This document shows positions 29,619 through 39,266 of a stretch of DNA of 64,000 bases, piece after piece. The translations under genes were made by a program, and so were the position numbers. The notes below the pieces were generated by a model, which saw nothing but the letters and a program-made list of their open reading frames with translations, had not been told where the DNA came from and did no database searches. Numbering within the stretch: the first letter of the stretch is position 1; the number at the start of each line of letters is the position of its first letter. The DNA comes from Alphaproteobacteria bacterium (GTDB taxonomy: Bacteria > Myxococcota_A > UBA796 > GCA-2862545). The stretch covers positions 62,001-126,000 of the forward strand of contig JACKEP010000015.1 of NCBI GenBank assembly GCA_020632915.1, given 5' to 3'.

Positions 29619-30932
29619 TCAGGCCGAGCGCGCCTGGCCCGTGTGCTGGCGGATCATGAGCCGGTACAGGCTCATGTAGCGGCGTCCGGTGAGGTCCCAG
29701 CGGTAGAGCCGCGCCTTCTTGCGCGCGGCCTCGGACATGCTGCGACGGAGCTCGTCGTTCTCGACCAGGATGTCGAGGAACTTGGCGAACGCCTCGGGCT
29801 CGGGCCCGACGAGGAAGCCGTTGACGCCGTGGTCGACGAAGTCGCGCGTGCCGCCCGCGTCGCCGCACACCACCGGCAGGCCCGAGGCCATCGCCTCGAC
29901 GGTGACGTTGCCGAACGTCTCGGTGGTGGACGGGAAGACGAACACGTCGCTCGACGCCACGATGCGCGGCACCTCGGCCTCGGTGACCTGACCGACGAAC
30001 GTGGCCTGCGGCAGCATGTGGGCGAGCTTGCGCTGCGCCGGTCCGCCGCCGACGAACACGATCTTCACCCGGTCCTTGTGGCGCATGTGGTGCCAGGCCT
30101 GGGCGACGACGTCGGGGCTCTTCTCCCACACCAGCCGGCCGACGAAGGTGAAGATGAGCTTGTCGTCGCCGCCGACGGCCGCGCGCCACGTCGGGTCGCG
30201 GTGGACCGGCGAGAACTGGCTGGTCTCCACGCCGTGCGGGATGTGGATGAGGTTCTCGAAGCCGCGGCGCTCCAGCTCCTCCATCGTGGCCCGGGAGGGC
30301 ACGATGACCGCCTGGCAGCGCGCGTAGAGGCGACGCAGCGCACGCCACGCGGCCCGCTCCAGCAGGTGCAGCCGGTAGTAGGGCATGTAGCTGGCGAAGT
30401 GGGTGTGGTAGGTGGCGACGAGCGGGATGCCGCGCTCGTTGGCCCACTCGGCCGCGGTGTGCGACAGCGGGCAGAACGAGTGGATGTGCACGAGGTCGAC
30501 GGGCTCGGCGCTCAGCAGGTCGCCCAGCCGCTCACCGGACACCCAGGGCATCCGGTAGCCGGTGGACAGCGGCCACGGGTAGGACGGCACCCGGATCATG
30601 TCGTTGGGAACGGTGTCGCCGAACATCGCGCTGACGTAGCGGTGCTGGAACTCGGTGCCGCGGAACAGCTCCCGCGTGCGGTAGAGCACGCGCGTGACGC
30701 CGTCGTGGCCCGGACGCATGGTCGGGGCGGCGTTGACGATGTGGTACTTGTCGGTGTCGCCGACCAGCCGCAGATCGGGCCGCTCGTCGTCGACGAGGCC
30801 GCTGCCGAGCGTGGCACCGGAGGCCTCGCCCCGCTCGTCGAGGTGTGCGGACGGCGGCGCGGCGGCGCCAGCCGGAGCGCCGCTGTCGAGGGGACCGACG
30901 ACACTGTCGCGATGGGTTCCGGGCTCGCTCAT
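29619..30932 (-). CDS. GT4-family glycosyltransferase
   Basis: This 437-residue GT-B enzyme has an N-terminal acceptor domain with DLVHIHSFCPLSHTAAEWA and ATYHTHFASYMPYYRLHLLE. The nucleotide-sugar domain begins at FTFVGRLVWEKSPDVVAQAW and has VGQVTEAEVPRIVASSDVFVFPSTTETFGNVTVEAMASG, whose E-x7-E motif binds the donor in retaining GT4 enzymes. It resembles bacterial lipid mannosyl- or glucosyltransferases; the exact product is unknown. The ATG at 30932 is set by GAGGTG 5 nt upstream; the first 55 residues are Ala/Gly-rich and probably disordered. Confidence 0.88.
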   Translation of the reverse strand: MSEPGTHRDSVVGPLDSGAPAGAAAPPSAHLDERGEASGATLGSGLVDDERPDLRLVGDTDKYHIVNAAPTMRPGHDGVTRVLYRTRELFRGTEFQHRYVSAMFGDTVPNDMIRVPSYPWPLSTGYRMPWVSGERLGDLLSAEPVDLVHIHSFCPLSHTAAEWANERGIPLVATYHTHFASYMPYYRLHLLERAAWRALRRLYARCQAVIVPSRATMEELERRGFENLIHIPHGVETSQFSPVHRDPTWRAAVGGDDKLIFTFVGRLVWEKSPDVVAQAWHHMRHKDRVKIVFVGGGPAQRKLAHMLPQATFVGQVTEAEVPRIVASSDVFVFPSTTETFGNVTVEAMASGLPVVCGDAGGTRDFVDHGVNGFLVGPEPEAFAKFLDILVENDELRRSMSEAARKKARLYRWDLTGRRYMSLYRLMIRQHTGQARSA

Positions 30933-31352
30933 CGAACACCTCGGTGCAGGTGCCCCTGACCGCGGCGCCACTCTAGCGCGATGCGGGCCGGCGGCGAGCG
31001 CCGTGCGTCGGACGGAGGCACGGCGCGCGGGCAGAACACCGGAGCGAGACGGATGTGGCACCCCTCGGTGTGCGAAGGGCGCGCGTGGTCGGGCGAGGCG
31101 CCGACGGTTCGGCGGCGAGGGTGGGCAGCGCGGCTGCATCCCAGCGTGTGGTGTGCGGACTTCAGGTCAACCCCCAAGCCTGGCCCCGGGCCACGATAGC
31201 GTCCCGCGATCGTCCCGTCCACGGGCCGATCATCCCGGTGACGAGGGCTGTGGCGAACGCTGCGTCGTGGGCGCGCCGGCGCGGCGTCCAGGTGTGCAAC
31301 TGCATGCACAGGCCCGCGCGCGCGACGCCCCCTGCGCGGGGCGTGGTCGCGG
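30933..31352. other. 420-bp intergenic stretch without a convincing gene
   Basis: This stretch separates the glycosyltransferase start from the stop of the VOC gene on the same strand. Open frames across it are Arg/Pro-rich shadows without ribosome-binding sites. It presumably holds the glycosyltransferase promoter. Near 31291-31306 GTGCAACTGCATGCAC is an imperfect inverted repeat. I see nothing else. Confidence 0.6.
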
Positions 31353-31769
31353 TCAGGTAGCGAACACCTGCGTGTCGTCGCGGAACGCCTTGAACTCCAG
31401 GCAGTTGCCCGACGGGTCGCGCAGGAACATCGTCGCCTGCTCGCCGACCTGTCCTGCGAAGCGCACCCTCGGGGCGATCTCGAACCGCGCGCCGTGCGCC
31501 GTGAGCCGGTCGGCGAGCGCCTGCCAGGCGTCCCACGGCAGGATCAGCCCGAAGTGCGGCACCGGGACGTCGTCGCCGTCCACGGCGTTGCGACCCGCGA
31601 CCGCGTCGTGGTCGTCGACGACGTGGGCCGACAGCTGGTGCCCGGCGAGGTCCAGGTCGAGCCAGCGCGGGGCCGAGCGGCCCACGCCGCAGCCCAGCAC
31701 GTCGACGTAGAAGGCACGGGTGCTGTCCAGGTCGCGGACGGGGAAGGCGAGGTGGAAACGGGGACGCAC
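31353..31769 (-). CDS. VOC-family (glyoxalase/dioxygenase superfamily) protein
   Basis: This 138-residue protein starts at a GTG at 31769, chosen because GGAGG lies six bases upstream and the product then opens RPRFHLAFPVRDLDSTRAFYVDVLGC, the typical first VOC repeat. The second repeat ends RFAGQVGEQATMFLRDPSGNCLEFKAF, carrying the conserved Glu metal ligand in the C-terminal strand; His6 and Glu129 are likely ligands. The reaction cannot be told. Its start lies 23 bp after the stop of the esterase lipoprotein gene, so the two are probably co-transcribed. Confidence 0.85.
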   Translation of the reverse strand: MRPRFHLAFPVRDLDSTRAFYVDVLGCGVGRSAPRWLDLDLAGHQLSAHVVDDHDAVAGRNAVDGDDVPVPHFGLILPWDAWQALADRLTAHGARFEIAPRVRFAGQVGEQATMFLRDPSGNCLEFKAFRDDTQVFAT

Positions 31770-31792
31770 GGCGGACCTCCAGCGCGCGACCG

Positions 31793-32731
31793 TTACCTCG
31801 CCGTCGCCACGGGCGCCTCCGACGCCGCGTCGACGTGGGTCAGGGTGTAGAAGCGGTCGGCCGGCAGGTCGCAGGCGCCGCCGCGGAGCGCCCCGCACAG
31901 GGCCACCGGGAAGATGCGCGACCAGTCGCGGTAGACGTGCGCGCCGTGGAACACCACGAAGTCGTGGGGCACGCCCTCGGCGGTGAGGTGGTCGTGGAAC
32001 GCGCGGGTCGACTTCAAGATGCCGGGCATGTCGGTCGTGCCGGCCGCCAGGAACAGGCGGGTGCCGTGCAGATCGGCCGCTGAGGTGAGGCGGTCGAAGG
32101 CGCTGTGCGCCCGGACGCGCTCGGGGTCGGCTGGCCCGAAGATGCGGTCGAACGGCGCGAACGCGGGCATCATGTTGCCGCCCAGGAACGCGAGCATCTG
32201 GTCGGCGTCGAAGATCGGGGCGCTCAGCACGTTGAGCGACGCGAACTGGTCGAGGTGGTCCAGCCCCAGGTACAGCGTGCCGGCGCCGCCCATCGAGATG
32301 CCCATCAGGTGCTGGCCCTCGGGGGCCGGCAGGAGTGGCAGGCGTGCGCGCACGTCCGGGATGACCTCGTCCATCACCCAGTCGGCGTAGCGGTGGGAGC
32401 CGTCGTACCAGTTGGCCCAGAAGCCCATGTCCCCGTCGGGGATGACGGCGACGAACGGCGGCAGCAGGCCCTCGTCGATCCAGGCGTCGAGGCGGTCGGT
32501 GACCATGCCCTTGCGTTCCCACACGGTCTCGTCGTCGCCGCCGCCGTGCAGGAACACCACGAGCGGCAGCGGGGTGGTGTGGTCCCACCCCGGAGGCTCG
32601 TAGACGGCGTACCGCAGGTCGCGCTGTTCGACCTGCGACGCGACGTCGACGTAGGCGATGGCGGTGGGCTTGGGGGCACAGGCCAGGGCGAGGCCGGCCA
32701 GGAGCGCGACGGGCAGGGTGCGAGGCAGCAT
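31793..32731 (-). CDS. Esterase-family lipoprotein (S-formylglutathione hydrolase/esterase D fold)
   Basis: This 312-residue protein has a lipoprotein signal LLAGLALAC (Cys18; ATG 32731 with GGAG upstream). The alpha/beta-hydrolase domain shows LPLVVFLHGGGDDETVW (oxyanion region), the nucleophile elbow GISMGGAGTLY with Ser in GxSxG, FLAAGTTDM before the acid residue, and the late His in HGAHVYRDW. The DMGFWANWYDGSHRYADWV loop is typical of esterase D-like proteins. It probably hydrolyses esters at the cell surface. A longer in-frame start would lack a clean signal peptide. Confidence 0.82.
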   Translation of the reverse strand: MLPRTLPVALLAGLALACAPKPTAIAYVDVASQVEQRDLRYAVYEPPGWDHTTPLPLVVFLHGGGDDETVWERKGMVTDRLDAWIDEGLLPPFVAVIPDGDMGFWANWYDGSHRYADWVMDEVIPDVRARLPLLPAPEGQHLMGISMGGAGTLYLGLDHLDQFASLNVLSAPIFDADQMLAFLGGNMMPAFAPFDRIFGPADPERVRAHSAFDRLTSAADLHGTRLFLAAGTTDMPGILKSTRAFHDHLTAEGVPHDFVVFHGAHVYRDWSRIFPVALCGALRGGACDLPADRFYTLTHVDAASEAPVATAR

Positions 32732-32943
32732 CACGGGCTCCGCGTCGAGGGTGGATTGCACGTGGTTTGTACATGGTTTGCGCAGGGTTGTCCCGTCCGG
32801 GGTTGTCACGGGCTCCACGGCGTGGTGCGACATCGGTGCGCGCTCCCTCGTCGGACGGTGCCGCCGACCGCGCCGCCGTCCGCGCCAGCGCGCCTGCGCA
32901 ACCCCACTCCGAAGGGGTATGCTCCCAGCCCGTGGGAGGTTCG

Positions 32944-35007
<2,064 letters not shown>

Positions 35008-35095
35008 GCTACGCTGTCGACGTCCCGGCGGGGCGCGTCCCGCTCCGCACTGCACGCGGAGCGCCTCGAAGCCGGGGCCACGGCGAGGTGCGTGG

Positions 35096-36001
35096 ATGGA
35101 GCAGGTCAGAGCGTTGGTGGAGGACGTGGTCCAACGTCTTGGGGGAGACGCGGGCTGGTTCATGCGGTTCGTGCGGCCGCTGCGGTCCGACGGGCTCTAC
35201 GTGGTCGACCTCGTCGCGCTTGGGCCACCCGGGTTCCACGACGCGCTGTCGGTGCTGGCCCACCGGGACCTGACGCCGTGGAACCTCGACGTGGGCGACG
35301 GCAGCTCGCTCAACGCGTTCGACCTCAGGGTGCGCTCCGAGGTCCCCCACCACGTCGCCGAGGCGTTCTGGGATCCGTTCGGGCTGAACTCCAGCTTGTC
35401 GATGAACGTGGTCGCGGGCAACCGCGTCGCCGGCAACGTCGGCATCCTGCGCGCGTCGCCCCGCGCGCCGTTCAAGACCGCCGACCAGCGGCGGGCCAAC
35501 CGGCGTCGCGATCGGATCCGTGTTGGCGTCGAGGGCCTGGAGCTGCGCCGGGGGCCCCCGCGTCCCGATGTGGGGTCGATCGTGCTGACGGCGTCCGGCG
35601 CGGTCCGCTTCGCGAGCCCCGACGTCCACGACGTCCCCGAGCTGCTGGCGCTCGTCCAGGCCGAGGTGCGGGCGCATGGCGCGGGCGCCCACCGCGCGCT
35701 GGTCGGCCGGCACCTGGTCACGTTCGAGCCTCTCGATCCGCTGAGCGCCGACCAGGAGGCGATGGTGCTCGCGCGCGTCGAGGCCACGGTCGGCATGCAG
35801 GCCGTCCAGGCGATGACCATGAGCCGGGTCAAGCGCAAGGTCGCCGACCTCGCCGCCCGCGGCGCCACCGTGCCCGAGATCGCCAGCCACCTGGGCCGCG
35901 CGCCCGACACCATCCGCGCCCACCTCAAGGACGTCTACCGGGAGCTCGGGGTCGGCAACCGGGTGGAGCTGGCCGACGCCGTGCGGGGGATCTGGAGCTG
36001 A
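35096..36001 (+). CDS. LuxR-type transcription regulator
   Basis: This 301-residue protein has a C-terminal helix-turn-helix of the LuxR/GerE type at about 240-300: SRVKRKVADLAARGATVPEIASHLGRAPDTIRAHLKDVYRELGVGNRVELA. The N-terminal 220 residues are not a receiver domain and do not clearly match a known sensor; they include a WDPFGLNSSLSMNVVAGNRVAG stretch. The signal is unknown. It is the last clear chromosomal gene before the phage region; its stop lies only about 10 bp from a leftward remnant. Confidence 0.82.
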   Translation: MEQVRALVEDVVQRLGGDAGWFMRFVRPLRSDGLYVVDLVALGPPGFHDALSVLAHRDLTPWNLDVGDGSSLNAFDLRVRSEVPHHVAEAFWDPFGLNSSLSMNVVAGNRVAGNVGILRASPRAPFKTADQRRANRRRDRIRVGVEGLELRRGPPRPDVGSIVLTASGAVRFASPDVHDVPELLALVQAEVRAHGAGAHRALVGRHLVTFEPLDPLSADQEAMVLARVEATVGMQAVQAMTMSRVKRKVADLAARGATVPEIASHLGRAPDTIRAHLKDVYRELGVGNRVELADAVRGIWS

Positions 36002-36013
36002 CCCGGCGGGGCG

Positions 36014-36139
36014 CTAGCGTCCCCCCAGCAGCAGCAGCCGGTGCTCCATCTCCTTGACGGAGGGGTCCAATTGTCCGCGTAGAACGGATGGTTTTAGGCG
36101 GCGTTTTGAGCGTATGACGAACGTATGATCGCCCGTCAT
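36014..36139 (-). pseudogene. Possible 3' remnant of a gene at the phage junction
   Basis: The minus-strand frame ending at TAG 36014-36016 gives a 41-codon open stretch whose end, LDPSVKEMEHRLLLLGGR, looks like a real C-terminus. The upstream half (RSKRRLKPSVL) does not, and no ribosome-binding site precedes the ATG. It may be the tail of a chromosomal gene cut by phage insertion. The family is not recognised. Confidence 0.3.
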
Positions 36140-36163
36140 ACGTTGTCACGGCGCCACGAAGAA

Positions 36164-36194
36164 GGCCCCCACCGTCACGTGGACGATGGGGGCC
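36164..36194 (-). terminator. Rho-independent-like terminator of the leftward phage operon
   Basis: On the minus strand GGCCCCCA pairs with TGGGGGCC around ACGTGG-type loop sequence and is followed by TTCTTCG. It lies 58 bp after the stop of the last leftward gene (36252). Confidence 0.65.
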
Positions 36195-36251
36195 GGGGGT
36201 CTGGCGTCCCTGCCAGCTTGGGGGGCCCTCTATCCCCCGTGCGGGGGAGGG

Positions 36252-36449
36252 CTAGGTCGGGGTCAGGCCACCGTCATCGTCAGCCTGTGCCAGCTGATCG
36301 AGCCCGAGCTGCAGCAGCTGGCGCAGCACGTCCGACCGCGAGGTGGTGCGGTGGGGCCAGCGGGCACGCTCGGCCTCGACGGCACGGTCGACGGCCTCCG
36401 CCATAGCAGTCGTGATTCGGGCGTCGATCCGGAGGAGGGGATCAGCCAC
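36252..36449 (-). CDS. Small ribbon-helix-helix-like protein
   Basis: This 65-residue protein starts at a GTG that overlaps the stop of the upstream gene (GTGGCTGA), with GAGG before it. The pattern LLRIDARITTAMAEAVDRAV (strand then helix) followed by TSRSDVLRQLLQLGLDQLAQ is typical of small MetJ/Arc-type DNA-binding proteins. In phages these often control early gene expression. It is the last gene of a three-gene leftward group. Confidence 0.6.
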   Translation of the reverse strand: MADPLLRIDARITTAMAEAVDRAVEAERARWPHRTTSRSDVLRQLLQLGLDQLAQADDDGGLTPT

Positions 36450-36753
36450 GGGACGCCTCGGTGGCGGTGGCGGCCCCCATGCGGATCGCGGCGACGGTCG
36501 CATCGGAGGTGGCGTCGTCCAGCAGGGCGACGGCGACCTCGGCCGGGATCGAGACCCCCACGGTCGAGGCGATCTCGGGGATCCGGGTCTGGGCAACGTA
36601 GGTCGACTGGCAGGCGGTGGACACGTGGCCGCGAGCGGCGTGCACGTTGCCGCCGTCGGCGTGCAGTCCGCCTGCGGTCCACGCGCGGGCGCGGGCGTGG
36701 ACGAGGTCGCGGCCGAGGGTCATGGCCGTGGTACGGGTAGCGGTGTCGATCAT
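36442..36753 (-). CDS. Hypothetical phage protein, 103 residues
   Basis: The family is not recognised. The N-terminal half is basic with several His (LGRDLVHARARAWTAGGLHADGGNVHAARGH); the rest is helical and small-residue rich. AGAGGA precedes the ATG. It is coupled to the downstream RHH-like gene by an 8-base overlap. Confidence 0.55.
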   Translation of the reverse strand: MIDTATRTTAMTLGRDLVHARARAWTAGGLHADGGNVHAARGHVSTACQSTYVAQTRIPEIASTVGVSIPAEVAVALLDDATSDATVAAIRMGAATATEASRG

Positions 36754-36859
36754 GGTGTGTTCCTCTGCCCACGGGGAAGTGATCGTGGGCGTGGGCCCCG
36801 CATCCGGCTCGACCCGGATCCATGCCTGCTCGTGCAGGTGCGGGGACTGGTGGCGAGGA

Positions 36860-37198
36860 TCAGGCGGCCACCGCCGCCAGCGCCGCCTTGACCGTCCGGT
36901 GGTTTGCCGTCCGCCGGACCCACTGCTCGCCCTCGCGGGCGAAGTAGTAGGTGCCGCCGACGGGGGAGCGGGTGTGCTTGTGCCACCCGGTCACGGTGGC
37001 GGCCACGATGTCCGGGCCGAGCATGGCCAGCTCGGTGTCTACCGTCGGGGCCCCCCACGAGCTGCGCGAGGTGCCTCGACCGTCGTAGGCATGGAGGGTA
37101 CCGTCCTCCACGTACGGTCGGACGTCGGACGACCGGAAGTAGGTGCAGTCCGGGCAGTCGTGCCACTCGACCGGGATCGGGATCGTCGTATCGCTCAT
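36860..37198 (-). CDS. Hypothetical phage protein, 112 residues
   Basis: This small protein opens with a CPDC pair (WHDCPDCTYF), which may bind zinc or be structural, then strands (VAATVTGWHKHTRSPVGGTYYFAREGEQWVRR). A strong GAGGAGG precedes the ATG. It is the first gene of the leftward group next to the control region. No family is recognised. Confidence 0.6.
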   Translation of the reverse strand: MSDTTIPIPVEWHDCPDCTYFRSSDVRPYVEDGTLHAYDGRGTSRSSWGAPTVDTELAMLGPDIVAATVTGWHKHTRSPVGGTYYFAREGEQWVRRTANHRTVKAALAAVAA

Positions 37199-37668
37199 TT
37201 CTAGTCCTCCTCGGACGTGCCACCCGACGGGGCGGCACCCCTACTACGCATGCAGGGCGGCGGGCGAGGACAACGGCCCACTGACCCGGACAATGTACAC
37301 ACCCCGTGTGCCACCGTCAACACGCACCGGTGCATTATTCGTTGCGGACGTGACCGAACCGGTCGTTAATGACGGTTTGGGCGTGTGTTTCGGTGCGAAG
37401 GAAAGTCCATTGCCAGTTCAACGTTGAACCCCGTGCGGGGGCTGATTGCAGGCAAAACCCCCTACTACGCAAGCGAGTCGTTGGTTGAAACCGCCAATGT
37501 TTTCCGTGTGCTTGCCGATCTCACGGTCCAGTAGTTGCGACGCTGGAGATTCGTGAATGTAAATCTTGATCGCCGATATCGTGGCTTGCACGGCAATTTC
37601 TAGCGTGCCATGCTGGAGGCGCGCCCGAGACCGCCATCGAGCATTTCCCTTGGGCATCGAGTGACAAC
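37199..37668. promoter_or_regulatory. Phage control region between divergent early genes
   Basis: This 470-bp gap is clearly AT-richer than its surroundings, especially 37,320-37,400 and 37,490-37,670. It holds a 14-bp palindrome (37416-37429), a direct repeat CCCCTACTACGCA at 37238-37250 and 37459-37471, and a CCCCGTGCGGGG hairpin. It separates leftward and rightward early genes, so it likely holds divergent promoters and operators. A leftward 79-codon frame (37418-37657) lacks a ribosome-binding site. Confidence 0.6.
37416..37429. promoter_or_regulatory. Palindrome GTTCAACGTTGAAC, copy 1 (candidate phage operator)
   Basis: This perfect 14-bp palindrome lies in the control region. Identical copies are at 43267-43280 (between divergent genes) and 53787-53800 (inside a coding region). 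Two of three being in regulatory gaps suggests a phage repressor or partition-type binding site. Confidence 0.55.
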
Positions 37669-37911
37669 ATGATCTGCGATTATATCACGCCCGAGAACCG
37701 AGTGTTGCTCGACCGCTACGTGGAGCTGTCGGCCGCCACGTCGTGGCCGATCACCCACGAGGACGCCGTGAACCTCGCCCTGTCGGTGCTCCTGCCCGAC
37801 TGGGTGGAGGATGCGGAGAACGACGTCCGCCAGCAGGGAATGACCACCCAGGAGCTGGTCCAGGACATCGCCGCTGCCCGGCACCTCCGCCAGCCGGGAG
37901 GTGCGGCATGA
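37669..37911 (+). CDS. Small phage protein, 80 residues
   Basis: This short protein opens ITPENRVLLDRYVELSA and continues with helical sequence (DAVNLALSVLLPDWVEDAENDV). It may be a small regulatory protein, but no family is certain. It is the first rightward gene after the control region, with no strong ribosome-binding site, and overlaps the next gene by ATGA. Confidence 0.55.
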   Translation: MICDYITPENRVLLDRYVELSAATSWPITHEDAVNLALSVLLPDWVEDAENDVRQQGMTTQELVQDIAAARHLRQPGGAA

Positions 37912-38291
37912 ACGCCAACGGAAAGCTGCCCCCGCTGATGGTCATCCGCGAGCGGAGCGTCACGGTGTACGCTAGGCCTGGCTTGGCCTACCGGGAGTAC
38001 GTCAGCACCTCCGGCGACCTCGTCCGCCATGGTGGCGAGGTTCTCGGGGGGGGCGCGGTCCTCTCGGACTGGTGCGACACCACGGTGAGCGAAGACGAGG
38101 ACGGGGCCCAGGCGACCGCTGATGAGCTGTGGTGCGACGTCGAGTGTGAGGTGGCGAACTGGACCTGCGCCGACGTCGAGGAGGTCATCCGAGGGCTCCG
38201 GTGCATCGGTGGGGAGGATGATTCCGTTCCCGGTGTCCCCACCATCTCGGAGCTGGCTGGGACCGCCACGAAGCGGGGAGGTGCGCCGTGA
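37908..38291 (+). CDS. Hypothetical phage protein, 127 residues
   Basis: Not recognised. The first half is beta-rich (PPLMVIRERSVTVYARPGLAYREYVSTSGD) and the second acidic with four Cys (DWCDTT, LWCDVECEVANWTCADVEE). GGGAGGTGCGGC precedes the ATG, which overlaps the stop of the gene before. Confidence 0.55.
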   Translation: MNANGKLPPLMVIRERSVTVYARPGLAYREYVSTSGDLVRHGGEVLGGGAVLSDWCDTTVSEDEDGAQATADELWCDVECEVANWTCADVEEVIRGLRCIGGEDDSVPGVPTISELAGTATKRGGAP

Positions 38292-38425
38292 GGCGTTTCC
38301 TCGTCCCCCCTCCACCCGCAACGCTGTCTGAGGCGTTCCCCTCCATCGACTTCTCGAACCAAGAAGGCTGCATAGGTGGACGGGGCCTCTGCACCAGCGC
38401 GGTCAGGTCAGGTAGCGCAGCGTGA
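38288..38425 (+). CDS. Short coupled open frame, 45 residues
   Basis: A GTG at 38288 overlaps the TGA of the upstream gene, with GGGAGGTGCGCC in front, the same coupling used by the two genes before it. The product (starting VRRFLVPPPPATLSEAF) has no recognisable domain. Coupling is the only support, so it may not be a real gene. Confidence 0.35.
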   Translation: MRRFLVPPPPATLSEAFPSIDFSNQEGCIGGRGLCTSAVRSGSAA

Positions 38426-38477
38426 GCAGGACAACGGCCACGAGGATGCGCAGGTCAATGCGGATGATGATCTCCAT
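38403..38477 (-). CDS. 24-residue single-span membrane peptide
   Basis: Opposite the rightward frame, AGGGAGGTTCTC precedes an ATG at 38477 that encodes a 24-residue peptide, MEIIIRIDLRILVAVVLL and six more residues. It is one hydrophobic helix with three Arg. The strong ribosome-binding site and membrane character are typical of small phage membrane peptides or type-I toxins. It is too short for ordinary gene calling. Confidence 0.4.
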   Translation of the reverse strand: MEIIIRIDLRILVAVVLLTLRYLT

Positions 38478-38782
38478 GAGAACCTCCCTGCCGGAGGTTG
38501 GTCGCGGCGACGCACCACCATTGGTGAGGCGCCGGAAGCTCCGACGCCTGGGCCTATCTATCTAAATCGATCTAGATTCAACGGTCATGTTTTTGTGGCC
38601 ATGGGCCCAAGCAGGAACACCTCCGCAGGGGTCACCTGGGAGGTTTCGGTTTGGATGACGGGGTGGCCGTAGGTGCCGCAAGCGGCAAACGCGGGCCCCG
38701 ATGGCAACCTGAGGGGTTCTGCACCCTTCGGCTTCGGTCGGCGGGGGTGCAGACAAGGTAGCCCGATGCCGCGATCATGCCG

Positions 38783-38876
38783 GAGGGTAGGGAGATTTTC
38801 CCACGAGGGTAGGGAGATTTACCCCCCCGAGGGTAGGGAGATTTACCCCCCCGAGGGTAGGGAGATTTACCCCCCG
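38783..38876. repeat. Tandem array of four 22-24-bp repeats (iteron candidate)
   Basis: Four head-to-tail copies of GAGGGTAGGGAGATTTAC followed by a C-run (38783, 38805, 38829, 38853). The last three units are almost identical and 24 bp long, and the first is diverged and shorter. The array lies 390 bp before the Rep-like gene. Tandem 18-24-bp repeats before a winged-helix initiator are the hallmark of iteron-controlled origins. Period 24 also keeps a forward reading frame open (EGREIYPP repeated), but no gene start supports translation. Confidence 0.7.
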
Positions 38877-39184
38877 TAGGCAGTAGCTAAGGAAGCACTA
38901 GAGAAAGAAGCACTACGGCTTAGGCTCTAGCAATGCTCCCTCCGCCGCTTCGCGGCGTCGGTCGGCGTCTGCGTTGGGGTCGACCCCCCTTCGGGGGGTC
39001 GGTTCTGCCATCGCTGCTGCTGACCTGCAAACCCGTTTCCCTCGATCGAACATCCATGGACCCCCGCCTCCCTCAGCCTCTGGGTGCAGGAGGCCACGAT
39101 GACCGGGCCCGTGATCCTCAGGGGGGTTCGGTTTCATTCCTATAGGCGTGAGTAGGGGTGTGGACGCTCTCGGGTGCTCCACAT
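38877..39184. other. Non-coding stretch between repeat array and Rep leader
   Basis: No supported gene. It contains two copies of GAAGCACTA (38892 and 38907), GC hairpins at about 38943-38957 and 38981-39001, and an AT-richer TTTCATTCCTATAGG near 39129-39143 that could be a promoter -10 region for the Rep-like gene. It is probably part of an origin. Confidence 0.5.
38981..39001 (+). terminator. Strong GC hairpin
   Basis: CGACCCCCC and GGGGGGTCG pair perfectly around TTC. It may isolate the Rep-like gene from upstream transcription. No T-run follows. Confidence 0.45.
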
Positions 39185-39259
39185 CTCTCGTGACCCAGCC
39201 CACCCGGATGGCCATCCGGGTGGGCATCCCACGGGCCGGGAGAACCGTCGTCACGAGAG
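39185..39259 (+). promoter_or_regulatory. Nested palindrome in the leader of the Rep-like gene, covering its ribosome-binding site
   Basis: CTCTCGTGAC (39185-39194) pairs with GTCACGAGAG (39250-39259). Inside is a perfect 28-bp palindrome at 39198-39225 (half-site GCCCACCCGGATGG). The 3' outer arm contains GAGAGG, the only plausible ribosome-binding site for the ATG at 39267. In RNA the fold would hide it. This suggests translational or antisense-type control of initiator level, as in plasmid copy control. Confidence 0.65.
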
Positions 39260-39266
39260 GTACCCC

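Noticed and set aside
35935..35945. Partial match to the boundary motif in the LuxR gene (and at 37987-37997, minus strand)
   Set aside because: Only 11 bases match and both lie in coding sequence for Tyr-Arg-Glu, a common codon string at this GC content.
37418..37657. Leftward 79-codon frame in the phage control region
   Set aside because: Has a plausible composition but no ribosome-binding site and crosses the palindrome and hairpin; left uncalled.
38783..38876. CRISPR-like repeats
   Set aside because: The units are directly adjacent with no unique spacers, and no cas gene is present; they fit tandem iterons.
38673..38879. Forward frame through the tandem repeats (EGREIYPP repeated)
   Set aside because: No ribosome-binding site at its start and composition explained by the 24-bp repeat; not called as a gene.
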